From Varanus komodoensis (taxonomy: Eukaryota > Chordata > Lepidosauria > Squamata > Varanidae): a stretch of DNA of 64,000 nt. Shown here in pieces: positions 1 through 13,119 of this stretch; within the stretch, counting starts at the first letter, position 1; every line of letters starts with the position of its first letter. Made by a program: the position numbers and the translations under genes. The DNA is taken from assembly GCF_004798865.1 (NCBI RefSeq), contig NW_025335854.1, positions 6,387,288 to 6,451,287 on the forward strand. The letters are read 5' to 3'. Below the pieces are notes generated by a model that was not told the origin of the DNA, did not search any database, and saw only the letters and a program-made list of their open reading frames with translations.

Positions 1-174
1 CACTAACTCCTGATTTTGGAAATGGCATAAATCAACATGTCTGTAAGTTTTCTTTCAATACACTTTTGGGAAGGAAGGAAGTTGCATTCCTGCTTATTTA
101 AAACAGACGCACAGAACTTTTGATCCCAAGCTGCAGCCTTCAACAAGTCAGACCTGTAAAGAACGTTGTTTTGT

Positions 175-305
175 CCTGTCCTAAACAGCCCTGCTCAGCT
201 CCTGTAAATTCAGGCTCCATCCTGGAGTCCATCCATCTCGTATTTGGTCCTCCTTTTCTTCTTCTGCCTACAACCTTCCCGAGCATGATTGTCTTCTCCC
301 AAGTG
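175..305 (+). repeat. Interspersed repeat fragment, RTE-like, family not assigned
   Basis: The pattern of 'ATCCATCTC..TTTGGTCCTCC' and 'AGCATGATTGTCTTCTCC' recurs at 39,905-40,055 in the same orientation. It resembles a repeat common in amniote genomes. Confidence 0.5.
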
Positions 306-321
306 TGTGGCTTTACTCATA

Positions 322-560
322 GGTAAATGATGGACTTCACTACCTCAAGAAGTGGTGATGGCCATCAGTCTGGAGAGCTTTAAAAGAAGATTGGACTAAT
401 TCGTGGCAAATAAGGCTCTCAGGGGCTATTAGCCATGGTGGCTACCTGTTGCTTCCGGTTCTACCTGTGGATGCCTGTTGCTGGGGGAGATGAGGGAGGG
501 ATCATTACGCTCATGCCGTGCCCTCGGGGTATCCGGCTGGTCACTGTGGAAACAGAATGT
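322..560 (+). repeat. CR1 LINE 3' fragment
   Basis: It contains the usual CR1 3' order: GCTTTAAAAGAAGATTGGAC, then GGGGCTATTAGCCATGGTGG, TGCCTGTTGCTGGGGGAGA, and GGTCACTGTGGAAACAGAAT. It is diverged. Confidence 0.75.
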
Positions 561-1234
561 TTACAGAAGCTGCCCGGGGCTCTTCTGACATTTACTCTAA
601 ATGCCGTCTGATAGCAATCCCTGCCGCTCTCCAGCAAACAAATATTTCCCTTTATATGGTGAAAAGACGGCTCTGGAGGACTCTCACTGGCCTGTCACTC
701 TCACCGAGTTTCTGAAGCAGTTTCGCTTGATCCGTGCAGAAAGGCATCCGTACATTCTGTTTGATGACTGAAGTCCTCCATGCCCAAATAAAAAGCCATG
801 TTCCTCCAAGACGGACTCCCCCACACGCGTGTGAAGGAGCCTGACGCGTGCAGGAGGAGTGAGGCCGTGGCTCGATCTGGCAAATGTCTCGTTGAGGCGT
901 GTCTGTGAGCTGCAGTGCCGGACTCACCGCAAAGGTCAAGCGAGCCTGCTGATTCACCTGAGCTTTGATGAGATACTTGCTTCCTTGGGAACTGAGATCT
1001 AAGTAATGACGTAACATGCTGCGCTCTTGAAATCCTGCCTCTCGTGTCACCTCCCATTTGGTTTCCAGTGTGTGGCTATCAGATCAGCAAGAGATTTGGG
1101 GAGTAAGAGGCAGCAGCAAATAAGGATTTCACCTTCGCCCACAGAAGCGCTGAAAGTGTTCTGGGACAGACTAGTCTTGTGAACTTGACTGACTTGGGGA
1201 TGCAGAGGGGTTCCCTCTTGTTCCTAAGACAACT

Positions 1235-1495
1235 TTCTTAATAATCAAGTTGTGACAAGCCAGATTCAGGCTGGACATCAGGAAAAGCTTCCTCACTGTC
1301 AGAGCAATGCGACACTGGAGCCAGCTGCCTGGAGAGGTGGGGGGGCTCTCCCACACTGGAGCCATGGAAGAAGAACCTGGGCAGCCCTCCGAGTGGGGTG
1401 GGGTGACGTGGTGTCCTGCAACAGCAGGGGGTGGACCTGATGGCCTTCATGGCCCCTTCCAACTCTACTCTTCTATGGTTTCATGATTCTGTTGC
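1235..1495 (+). repeat. CR1 LINE 3' end
   Basis: It contains CAGGCTGGACATCAGGAAAA, then GAGCAATGCGACACTGGAGC, GGTGTCCTGCAACAGCAGG, and CCCCTTCCAACTCTACTC near the end with a TTCATGATTCTG-type tail. A close relative lies at 58,615-58,895. Confidence 0.85.
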
Positions 1496-3119
1496 CTCTA
1501 ATAACACTGGCCAGGCACTCCTGGTGATGCAAATACTAAACTGGCCGGCTGTCCAGGGGTTCTGTCTCTTTATGTTCTTGGTGGCATTTGGCCAGGACTT
1601 TCTTTAATCACCCATTAAGCATATGGTTAATTTGCTGTCCTCAAAGGACACCCAATCACAGTGTGCTGGTCTTCTGTTTGGTCTTTTGCACATCCATCCC
1701 TCATGGGGACCAAGTACGTTGCCATTTTTGCCTTCCTTGCCTACATGGCAATGTTAAACTGCGTTTTAAAAATATTTGTTGGTTTAAAAGATTTATACCC
1801 TGCTTCCACTGGAAAGAACTTCAAGGCAGCTTACAGCAGATGTAATAAAGGAACACACAGGCAAATGTATCCAACCTGTGAGCCCCTAACCGTATGCCCA
1901 CTAGATGAGGCCAAACTCCAGTGTTTGCACCAGTCCTCTTCTTAAGAGAAACAGAGTCCCTGCCTTTGGGATGGGCCAGAAAAGCAAGAGGACACAGTGG
2001 CCTGCCTAAACTCATAATTTGCTCTTGGTTTAAAAGGAAATCCTGGGAGTGGGAAACCTCTAAACAAAAATCATTTCCTCCTTCCAGGATTCCTTCAAAG
2101 AAGTCATAATGGTTACAGTGGTCAACTGGAACCAACATAAAATTGGAGTGACGATGCACCCAGAAGCAAAAATAAACAGGATTTTAAAAAATTTAATCAT
2201 TGACAGTAGTACAATGTAGAGCTTGGAGGAGCCATTTTCAGAAGTAAACAAAGGACAGGGCCATCATAGCAGTGCCCTTTACTGACATTTCTTAATGCTC
2301 TTTCTCAGGTTGAAAGGCCCGTTCTGGTTATGCAAGCAAGCATCTTGCTTGTCAAAGAATGACCAGATTTCTTGCCTCACAGATGAGGAACCTTGTCATG
2401 ACCCGGAAGGAACTTAATTTCTGATACCCTGCATTGCCTAATCAGTAGCCCCGCTTGCGTGTCCACAGTGTGGGACCTCTCCCACAATCAAAGCAATTTG
2501 AATCTTGGCACACAGCCAGTGAGGCTGCCTCCAGCTAGCCAGAGGTACGTATGTGGTGGCCATGTGTACAGAGTACAGAAAGCCAATCATCTGCAGTGAC
2601 TTGGTCAAAACTGGCCTTGCTCTTGCTTATCTCACGGTGCAAAGGAAAGTCACAGTGCAAGGAATCTGCGCAGGGCTCTGGATAACACTAGCAGGGCCTC
2701 AGGCCCCCATAGAGTGCAATAAGCTTCTAGCTCATCTCTCACCTAAAAGAACATGGCTGTAAAATCCCAGCCATTACTCTTTGGAATCCGTCAGCACTGG
2801 ATCTGCCATGTTCCTTGACTTTTCCACTTCTTCATGAAGAGCACATTTGGCCGCAACATAAAAAAATGGACCAGAAGATCTTTCAACTGACACCATCAGG
2901 GAACCGAGGAGTAAACTCAGGGATAACAATGGACAAAGACTTATGAACCACAACAGAGAGAGCAGCTTTGCTTATGCCCAATAATAATCTTCCAAAAATA
3001 TAGGAAGAAAGTTAGGCTGAAAAGCACATGGTCTTCAATGTGGATATACTAATGTTCTTAGCATGGGCAACAAACTGCAGTGCTAGAGATATGATAGCAC
3101 TCTTCAAGCACTTGAAAAA

Positions 3120-3385
3120 TTGTCACACAGAGGAGGGCAGGATCTCTTCTTGATCTTCCCAGAGTGCAGGACATGAGCTCAAGCTGCAAGAAACCAGATT
3201 CTGGCTGCTTGAGCAATGCGACAATGGAACCATTGGCCTAGGAAGGTCATGGGCTCTCCCACACTGGAGGCATCCAAGACGCAGCTGGAGAGCCACCTGT
3301 TACGGATGTTTTAACTCGGAGGCCTGCGATATGCAGAGGATCGGACCCTTCCAGTTTACTATCCTATGGTTCTGTGATTCTTTAG
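3120..3385 (+). repeat. CR1 LINE 3' end, diverged
   Basis: It follows the same CR1 order as the 1.2 kb copy, with AGAGTGCAGGACATGAGCTC, GAGCAATGCGACAATGGAAC and CTCTCCCACACTGGAGGCAT. It ends in a TCCTATGGTTCTGTGATTCT tail. Confidence 0.8.
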
Positions 3386-4779
3386 AATTCTCTTAGCAAG
3401 AACTCAAACAAGTATGTGAGAGCTGAAAACTTAAATGCATGAAAGAGGTTGTATTTCTTGTTATAGTCTACCGATATAAGCAGACCGATCCCTGCTTTTC
3501 ACATGCCTCTGTTTAGAAGGGTTTGCACGTTCCTGAAGTGGAACAAGCCACACAAATTCGATTTGTCCCCCGGTCCATCCAAGCAGTGCAATGCTGGAAG
3601 ACAGAATTCATATAAAATTGTTACTTCCCTTCCAGGAGCAGAGAAATCGCAAGTTTCTGTTTCCCTGTTTGTGGGCAATCTTCCACGCACTCACTGTTCC
3701 AAGGGTGTCCTGACGTGGATGACCTGCATGCATTTGCCCAATTGAGCCTGCAGTCTCTTTGCATCCCCTTCCAATTGGCTTGGATTATAAAGAGATAAAT
3801 AGAGGAGGCAGCATTCAAGTCATCTGAAAATGCCTCTGAGCAGCGAGTCAAATCTTCAAGTAATTCCCTAAAATGCTTCAAGATTTCATCTGGACTTATT
3901 TCTGCTTCCGAATCACAGCAGAAATTCCTGGTGTCTACCACAACAAGAGAAGTTCTACAAAGGCATGGAAACTAAACATTTCAGTTCAAGCCAGCAGCCT
4001 ATTTAGGGTGTTGTTTTGTGGTTTTTCCCCCCTCTCTTCTCCGTTTCCCAAAAAGCAGCAAGCAACTAACAGCAGTTTGAAAGAGAGAAACAAGGGCTTC
4101 CGGGGTTCTTGCAATAACACATCTCTTGGGTGCATCTTTTCTAGCTAGTCATGAAGGCAGAGCTGGAAAGATGCTCTCAATATTATTTTGCTTTTCTTCT
4201 CAATTAAATACTCTATGAAAATGCTGTATTTTTATTTTTAATTCTATATATCCTTTGTATGCATATGTGTATGAATAGTGAGCTCATTACCCATGTATGA
4301 ATTTATGCATGGCCAAAAAGCACACCCCACACACAAGAAAATCGGATCAGCCGGGTTAAGGGAATTTCACCTTTTGCAAATGTACAAAATCTTTAGGAAC
4401 ATTCTTTAGGGACACCAAAACAGCCCAATGGAGACTGAGCAGACAGAATGCGGAGTACCTCTTTGGGGAAAATGTTGTACCAGCAAAGCTGTGGGGTGGG
4501 TGGAGTGGAGTGGAGTGGAGTTCCTGGGAAAAGGCCAAGCATGGTTGCGGGTCCTACTTGCGGATCTTCACTTGCATGTGTACATTCCTAAAATTAGGGC
4601 GGCCAAGTCTCTTGAAAACTAGGGTTTTAGCCTACTTCCAAAGGGCTCCCAGAGAGGAAGGGAACTCTTGGAGTCTTCCTTTTCCTGCTTGGCTTGTGAG
4701 TCGCTAGTCTCCGTTTCCGGTCTCCTGCATCTCCTGCAGCCAGGCACGACACTGTGCCACGGCTCTCTGCCTCTGCTAC

Positions 4780-5070
4780 TCAGTTCCTACACTCCACTCA
4801 GAAAACCCTGCACTCTTACAGTAATATATGTTAAGATGATGGCTGTCAACCAATTACAAACTTTTAACATGATTAAGCACCTGCTTTTTAACTAATTACA
4901 CCATTAATGAATCAATTCAATTTAAATATCAATATGGGTGCATTTTTAGCGACTGAAGGCAGTGCAAGACAATTTGCAATTTAACAAAAGACACTGTTGC
5001 CATGCAAGGCTATCTTAAGTGCAAAATTAGCAGAGATGTGACAGATTTGCAATCAGATCTCTTAACAATG
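4780..5070. promoter_or_regulatory. Candidate conserved non-coding segment with homeodomain-type sites
   Basis: This AT-rich but non-repetitive segment has a cluster of TAATTA/ATTAAT words (for example CTAATTACACCATTAATGAA) and is free of recognisable transposon sequence. Its texture resembles developmental enhancers, but conservation cannot be judged from one sequence. Confidence 0.3.
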
Positions 5071-7823
5071 CTTTGGTCTAAAAAGAGAGCAGTAGATCCT
5101 ACATGCAACCTGCATGTTTGGAGAGGAATTTTTAAGCCCCTTACACCCAAGCCATTTTCTCAGTCTAAGCACCACTGCCCAGCCCTCCTGGAGCAGCTTT
5201 TAATACATGGGTAGAAAAGGGAATTGCACCTGCAGAAATCCCACCTTCTGCAAATCTACCTTTCTAGGGACCCTACCTGTCTTCCCCAATTATGTAATCC
5301 TGGTCTTGGGAAACATTTCAGCATTTGATAAAGTAGAAGCTTTGCTGACAGCCTGATGAACCAGCACGTTAATATAGGGATTCAGTGGGAGACTAGAGAT
5401 TTCCCAAGTCCAGAGTTGTAATTGGGGTTGGCCACTTTTTTACTGGCCCTGCTTATTGCCTTTTAATAATAGCCTGCAAGGCAAAAATGACACGAAGATT
5501 TCCCCATCATTTGTTATGTCCATGCCAGGAAAACTTTACCTCCTGCATTTCTGTTTGAAATGGAGCGCCTTGGAAAGAAAGCTATCAAAATTTCCAGAAA
5601 AGATGCAGAAGTTCCTCTGACGTGGGGCACAATCCAACAGGGCGCTTCTGTCCCAGCAGATTTCCTTCCACAAGTGAGACCAACTGAGACCTTCCTTCCT
5701 TCCACTTCTTTCCACAAGTGAGACCAATGCTTCCACCAGGGAGAGTTAGAGTTTCCCAGCATGCTTAGAGGTAAGCAGCAGCATTCACTTTTGGAAGGAG
5801 ACCCATGGCTGTTCTTCCTTCGGGTGAGCCCTGCGGACCTGCCTCTTTCCAGAAGCAAGGATCTGCGCTTGTTTTGGGTAGTCCTGGAAGCACAAAAGTC
5901 CCACAGAGCAAGAAGTGGGGGGAACTTGTGCAGTGGAGTTGGAGGGGCACAAGAGAAGTGGTAGGACATAAGCGCCCCACTGGATTCAGCCCATTTTCTC
6001 CATGTCCTGTAATCCATTCCTTCACTCCTACTGGAGGTAGTGAATGGCACACCCCACAGAATGCAAGAAGGAAAGGAAAGGGCGAGGCTCAAGGCGGAAG
6101 TGGGTGAGAGGGTCTTACGCTCTGCAGCAGTGAATGGGAAGAATACATGTCCCAGTGGTTCTGGACTGGGCCACTACTAAAGACACAAGAACAGGGCTGC
6201 CATCTCACAACCCAGGCCCGGGAGGAGTAAAACTGCATTTTGCCATGACCTTCCCACTGGTCCTTCCCTGGCTTCCCCCCATTCCTCTCATTCGTCTGCC
6301 ATCTCCAGCAAGACACCAGCTTTGCCATCCAGGGGGAGGCTGAGAGCCAGCCCAATGGAAGAGCATTCAATGGACATCCAAGGTGGGCCCTGCCATTACG
6401 CAGAGCAAGGCAGCCTCGTGGTGACCCATGCTAGGGGATGTGGAGGAAGCCATGGTGGCGGCTCCCCAACACCGCTTAGCTGTTTCCCGAAGCTGCTTCC
6501 TGAGCAAAGCCGCCCTGTGGCCCATTGCCAGTGTTGCGATATGATTCACTGCCCATCTTTCAGCCACTGCAGATGGAGCTGGACAGCACCACCTTTTCTC
6601 AATCAGTTGGGCCAGCCTTAGCACATGTTCTGGTTCTGCAGGGCAGCAGGCAAAGGACCTGGCAGCTCGGCGCACAGCGCAAGAAGCCAGAGCCCCACCT
6701 CCATGCATCCTCTTGCCCCACCCCCGTGTTCCCCCCCCCCCCAGGGTTCCCTGCCAGACCAGCCTTCAGCCCCACACAAGCCTCCCTCTGACGAGGCCCT
6801 CTCCCCTGGCCTGGCTGTTCGCACAGGACGGCCAGGGAAATCCTAAGAGGGCTGCCTCTCCTTGAGTCATCCCCATTTGCTGAACATGTTTCCCTCCATG
6901 GGATATTTGACTCGTTTCCTTAGCAACAACACTCATTCCAGCCAGCACTGCAACACACCTGTCCTTTGCTCATTTCCTTCCCAGTGACGAAGAGGACGAG
7001 AGGCTGGCAGTGGGAGGAAGCACAGTTAAGGCTGTTGGTCCCTTTGTTTGGGACTACCGGATTGGAAGGGTGGTGCAGAAGGAGGCGGCCGAACAGTCAC
7101 AGGCCCCTTGGGCCGAGTGAAGCAGCTCCTCCTGGGGCGTCCGGGAAGGGCAGAAGATGGTTACGTCATTCTTATTGCATTTTTACAGGCAGCAATGGGG
7201 AGAGGTCTTGGTGGAATGCGGTCTGTGCCCAAATAATTTGGCTAGCTTTGGGTAGTAAGCCTTTGGGGGGGGGGGTCACCGTTTGATGCTCTGCCTCAGG
7301 CAGCAAAATGCCTTGGCCAGGTCCACATAATTGGCAGGCCAGAAGCGATGGGGAGATTGCTGCCTTTCAGCCTGGTGCAGCAGATGCGCCTCAGAGGCCC
7401 AATTCCCCCCAGGGAGGCAAAGCCGTCTTTGGGCAGCTCCAATGCAGACTGCAGTGGGAGCCAAAGGATGGAATTGTTATTGTCATTGTTACTGTTAGTA
7501 ATAATTTCATTTCCATACTGCCCATAGCTGACGCTGTCTAGGCAATTCACAAGCAAGTATAAAAACAACACCCTGCTTTGCAATCTATATCTCTATCCAA
7601 CAAAGAACATCAACATGTCCCGGAGAAGAATTCTCACCCAGCCGTCTCCCTGGCAAGCAGGTCTTTTTAATGAAAGACCACCGTGGGCCCCCACATGGTG
7701 TTTGAAATAATACCCCCTGCACAAGGGAAGCACAAGGTGCTTGTTTATCCACTGCAGTTTTTATTCCGCACCTGAGAGGAGTCCACCATGATGCTCCATA
7801 GAGGGACACTTTAGGGGAGGCGG

Positions 7824-7844
7824 TTCAGCACTTTGGACAGCTCC
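7824..7844 (+). promoter_or_regulatory. RE1/NRSE-like site (REST/NRSF binding motif)
   Basis: The sequence has TTCAGCAC, a three-base spacer TTT, then GGACAGC and TCC. This matches the canonical 21-base RE1 at 17 of 21 positions, with both half-sites at normal spacing. One left-half base (C to T at position 9) differs. REST represses neuronal genes, including ion channel genes, in non-neuronal cells, so a site inside intron 1 of a neuronal calcium channel makes sense. Confidence 0.6.
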
Positions 7845-10189
7845 CTTCAAGCTCCAAGTCAACCCTCAGGTAGGAACCACCAACGTCCCCCGCCAAGATG
7901 CAGGTTCACCACTCCCGCGAGAACTAGTCCGAACTCTCATGCAACTCGGGGAGACCAAGCAGCTATGGCTCCTCTCACTCGTTGCCTTCCCCATCCCCGT
8001 GGCTTGAACCCTCCCCAGACGTTCCGCTCAGGACACATGCAGGGTTGCCTTCCATGTCAGAAAGGGCAGGGGGAGGGACCGAAAGCAGCCTTCAGGCAGA
8101 GCTGTGGGTGCCACACAGCCATGTGGCAAGACTCGCAGAGGCAGGCGTCCCGTGCCCGGGACAGCCCATGGCCCCTGCAGGAGTGCCGGTGGGCTGCATT
8201 CAGCTCAGTGGCCACGTGCTGGGCATTGCCTGCCCAAGGACCTCGCCGTGGCCGTGGTGATGAGGCAGGGGAAGAAATAAAGAAGTGACTGCCGAAGAGC
8301 GGTCCGGAAGAGCCGCTGTGGCTAATACAGTGACGCTTGTCCAGGTGGATTCATGGTCCCGGTCGCGCAAGTTTGCAATATACCCCAAGCGGCTGTCAGA
8401 GGCATTGATTACCTCCCAGCTCTGGCAAAGGCGATGCAGTGCTTAATTTGATTCCACTGTTTCAGCATCCCCATCTGTGTTTTTTTTTTTTTTTTAATTA
8501 AGTGATGCACACACAAGTAAGATTGTGCAAGCCCCCTCATCAGCATCAGCTTCAGGACGGAGCTAAAATATATACAGACACACACACTCCAGATTTGGTT
8601 AATACAGGATGGGGAGGCCAGGAAAGTCATCCTCAGGATCTGCAACAAAGTGTTTCATCACCTGTTCTTGCTGCAGATCAAGCTCCTGTTCAAGGCAGAG
8701 AGAAAGCGGAAAGTCGCTGGCCCTGCTTTAAAGTCTCAGAAGTGCTTTGCAGAGCATCTTTAGGCAGAGAAAAGCCCTGCCTCTCCCAGCCTTCCCCAGC
8801 TCGTCGTGTTGGGTCTTGCCCTGTGTGCCCTGGCATGGGGTTTGCCTTTAGATGATGATTCTGTCCCTTCTTCCTTAGGGGTGAGCCTCACTGAAATCGA
8901 TGGAAGTAGAGATACTCTGTTCCGAAGTATTGATGCTAACATGTACAAGAGCCAGTGGGGCAGCCCTGTGATATTCCCATGGTGTCCCTGGGCAACCGAA
9001 GCGAAGAAAAAACTAAGATGAGGCAAGTATCTGAAATGCAAATGATGAACAAAAAGAGAAAATGGTCCTTTCTTAACCTGAGAAGGGTGCCTCCATCGCT
9101 GCTACTCCCTGCCAACTGACCTTGATGAAGGTGACCAGGGGTTTCTGGTAACAGGTCAGGCAGAGATGAGGTTAAATTAGGACCTTCTTGTGTGTATATC
9201 ACCCTCACCCACTCACGCAACCCCCCTGAGGCTTCTAAAACTTCCTCGGAAATCCCAGTTCATTTGTGGTGAGGGGCTTCCCCCAGGCCAGAGACTGGAA
9301 GAAGCAAGAGCCACAGCAGGGCGGTGTGGGCACATGGCTTGGTCTTCCTCAGCACCATCCACCCCAGGGTTACTCAGCAGGAGGTCGCTCTGGGTTCAGT
9401 GGAACCGACTCTTAAGGGAGGTGGCTCCCAGGTTTGAGGCCTCCCACCTCAGCAGTGTCCTCACTAGGCAAATGGATGCCATTTTTATTAGCCACAATGC
9501 CCCCCCGATGTAGTGCTATTCCCAGGGCATTGTGGGAAATAAAAATGGTGGCCCTTGGTGGAAGCATTGCCAGCTGTAACAGACTCTTAATGGAGCCCGT
9601 TCTCTATGAATTTATTTAGGGTTGTGATGGTGAAGAGGAAGTAAAGCAGATCAGCTCTGCTTTGGCTTGCAGGCATCAATACTATCAAAATATTTAAGTT
9701 ATCCATAAGTCAGCACCTTGGAAAAGCACTTAGGAAATACTAAGCTAGATCAGCTTCATTTTTTCCAAAATTTAGTTTCCTCGTGGCCCACAGACAGCAT
9801 TTTCCTGGCAACGACACAGATTGGTGGATCATTGAGTAGGTTTTTGAGTTCATGACTTGCTTCACTTTTGGGGTCAGGTCAGGTCATGGTGTCCTTTCCG
9901 AATCAAAGTACAAGAGCATGTACCAGGTTAGAACCCAGAATGAATTAAGTGAACTCCTAGCTCCCTGCGCCTTTCAAAATCGGCTTCTCCACACACAGGG
10001 TTTATTCCACTGCTTTAACTGAGACTTCCTCTCAACTTTCACTGCAGGAAGAAAAGTGCATCCTTTACACAGAATTCCTCTGGGAGTGGGAAGGATATTT
10101 CTCTGCCATTCTATATATTCTGTGAACCAGGCCCAAGATGGCAGGAGAACAGAATCGGGACTCCATGCAAGGCTTTTGTTCCTGTTTGA

Positions 10190-10437
10190 ATTTTCATAAC
10201 TTACTTATTTTTTTATTTATATCCTGCCTTTTTCCTACGAAGGGCTCAAGGCAGCTTACATCATTCTCCTCCTCCATCTTATCCCCACAACAACAACCCT
10301 GTGAGGTAGGTTGGGTTGAGAGTCTGTGACTGGCCCACAGTCACCCAGTTGGCTCCATGGCCGAGCGGGGACTCGAACCCGGATCCTCTGAGTCCCACTC
10401 CCATGCTCAAACCACTACACCACACTGGCTGTCCAGT
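10190..10437 (-). repeat. Sauria SINE, near full length
   Basis: Reverse orientation. It shows the tRNA-like head (AGCCAGTGTGGTG on the minus strand, B-box-like GGGTTCGAGTCCC) and the BovB-related body (CAACCTACCTCACAGGGTTG on the minus strand). It ends in a tail of the type 'GGCAGGATATAAAT'. Mobilised in squamates by BovB. Confidence 0.85.
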
Positions 10438-12982
10438 GGCCTTCCTGGCTCCAAACATGCCATAAAAATGACTGGGAAACATGGCCCAGGAAGCAGGGGG
10501 AAGGGTCGGAAAAGGTTCTGCAAAATGCATGAGTGAAGGATTATGGGTGCACAATGCACGCTTTGTACAGCAAAGTCCATCGTCCTTGGTTTGGGGCTGC
10601 AGCACACCTGGAGCTGCCTTCTGCAGGGACATAATGTGGGGAGAGGGAACGGCTGGGAAATTCACCACCACTTTCTCTCCCGTTTCAGCTGTGCGGCAAC
10701 CAGGTCGCTCTTCACCAGCTTGCCTTTGACGGCCAAAATAAGGTCTTAAAACCTGGCTTGAGAGCACTCGGGGAGCTTGTGAGGGGAGACACTTCTATAG
10801 CCTGCTTCACACATGACGACAACCCTGGGTTGCCACGTGTAAACCCTGTATAAAGTCTGGATTGTTGTGGCTGAAGCGGGGCAAGCAAGTGTGTTGGTTC
10901 TCAACATTGGATCACTTTCACCAGGTGGAAGGAAAAACTTCAGGGATGCCCCTGGGCTGTTGATCCTGACTTGCCACTGCGTATTCCAAGTTGCTAGGGA
11001 CAGGCAACTCTGAGCAGGTATGCCGTGATCAAAGCGTCAGCATGCCCCTGGATCCCAGTGGTTGCAGACCGTGAAGCATGCCTGCGTGTGCAAGCCCAGA
11101 GAAGCTGCTGTTACAATCCTGTCCTGCGTACAAATTCCCAGGGGCAGATGGTTTGCCACTGTGGACAGAACAGTGGATTAGCTGGACCTTGGTCGGATGC
11201 AGCAGGAACTCTTCCGTGTTCCAACTGAGAGAGAGAAATTGGAAACCAAAGTTGGAAACACGATGAAGAAGCAATTCTATGCCTGATCATTCTGGGAGAA
11301 AACTCACTTCTTAATGAGTTCAGAGATAAGGACTTCAAAAAATAGGAGCTGTAAAAAATAGAGAGACTCTGCCCAAATCCAGAATTACAATACTTTCAGC
11401 ACTGAATTTAGAATTCTGGTCCTTTCAGATCTGTTTTTGTGTGGGCTGCACAGAATCTGCCTAAATGAATTTTGGGCTTGCTTATTATGCCACTGATATA
11501 TATCCCTTGGCCTGGAAAGGAGTTTGCAAGTTGCATCTTGCACAACACAAGGCTTCTCCTTCCCCTGCTACATATGGCGGCAGAGGCAGCGCTAAATGCC
11601 TAAAAAGATCCAGAGCTCCGGCTGGAACACGCACTTGCATATCCCCATTTCTATGCATTCTGAAGTCTCTGTGTATGTGCCCATTTGAACGGCCCCATTC
11701 CGCAATGTTTGTCAAAGGAAGACAGGGACAGGGGAGGCGAGCATTTGAGTTCAAGGTAAAAAAAGTAAAACTAAGAAGCTAAGGCAGACAGATTCACGGG
11801 GGCTGCAGGAGGTGAAACAGAGGCAAAAATCAGACCATCCGGTGGACCGGCTGCAACAGAAATCTTCAGGGCCTCTGTCCCTTTATTGTGGCAGGAGCCT
11901 ACGGGTAGCGAGGTGGTGGGGCAAAGGGGCTCCAAGAGATTGCTGCTCCAAATGAGAGATTTGGGGAGCAACCCTAGTGAGCCACACCCTAAAAGCAGGA
12001 GGACTCAATGGCGCACGAAGCAGATTTTCTCCTTTCTAGCAGCCCTCTGGATGGATTTGCTAGGTGCTGGATTCCAGACAATTCCCCTGGGACAGCCAAA
12101 GCAATCCTGACTCAGAGAACCAGCCTGTCCTTTCAGGCTTTCTAAAAGGCCATATTCTCCCTTCTGAGCCTTTCCGTACCCCGAGGTCTTCTGGGCAGGT
12201 CCTTCTCTCAGTCCCACCACCTTCACATTAATGCTTAGTGGGAATGCCAGGAATGGCCTCCTCGTTGGTTGCCCCGAGGCTCTTGAAATCCCTCTCCTGG
12301 GAGGTTCAATGGGTACCTAGCTAGGCTAATACTTTTCTGTCCCAGCAGGGCTTAGGGGATTGTCTGCTCTCATGAGACTGCTTTAGACAAGCTCTGTTCT
12401 ATATATCTGTAGTGTTTTAATTTGGGAATTTCTGTAATTTTATTATTCTACTAATTTCATTATAATTTAAACATTTGAATATTTCTGTCTACAAACTTCC
12501 TTGAATCTCAATTCTGGGAACAGGCAGAAAACAACAACAACCATGTTGCCTACACCAACTGCTGGTTCGGACAAATTTTGGGAGGGCAGGACAGAATGAG
12601 ACAAAGGTAAAGAAATTGTACCAACCACATGCTCAGCTACACATTGAAACAGAAAGAAGCAAATTTTCTGACGCTCCACTGGATCCGATCAGGCATGTAC
12701 CTTTTGCCAAAACAAAGCACTAGCCATCTAGCACTCCAGAACCTTGTTCTGCCAAGAGGCAGTGATGATTTGAGTTATCAGCTGGCCAACAAATGGTGAA
12801 TGGATGCTCCCTAGAAGCTGCAATCTGGAGTGTTCTCACACATGGGATGGTATCTGGGTCCTGGATAGTCATTCTCCCTGCCTTATATGAAGAACAAGCA
12901 AGGTTCTTTGGCACAAATGAAGAACTGAAGACCCCAGACAAAATAAAAGTGGCATAGAAAGTACGAAGCTAGTCACTGCATA

Positions 12983-13115
12983 AACCAGGAGTGGGGAGCA
13001 TATGGCCTTCCAGGTGGGGTGCCCAAAAGCTCCCATCGGCTGTAGCCAGCGCAGCTAATGATGAGTGGTGGTGGTGATGGGAGCTGTAGGCAAAACATCT
13101 GGAGGGCCTCACGTT
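12983..13115. repeat. Short palindromic dispersed repeat (DNA-transposon-like)
   Basis: The ends are inverted copies of a unit like 'GGCCCTCCAGATGTTTTG-ACTACA', with a CTCCCATC..GATGGGAG core. Relatives lie near 26,455, 35,763 and 46,178. Family not assigned. Confidence 0.5.
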
Positions 13116-13119
13116 CGTT

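Noticed and set aside
4498-4520. TGGAG pentamer run
   Set aside because: Only four or five units; ordinary simple sequence.
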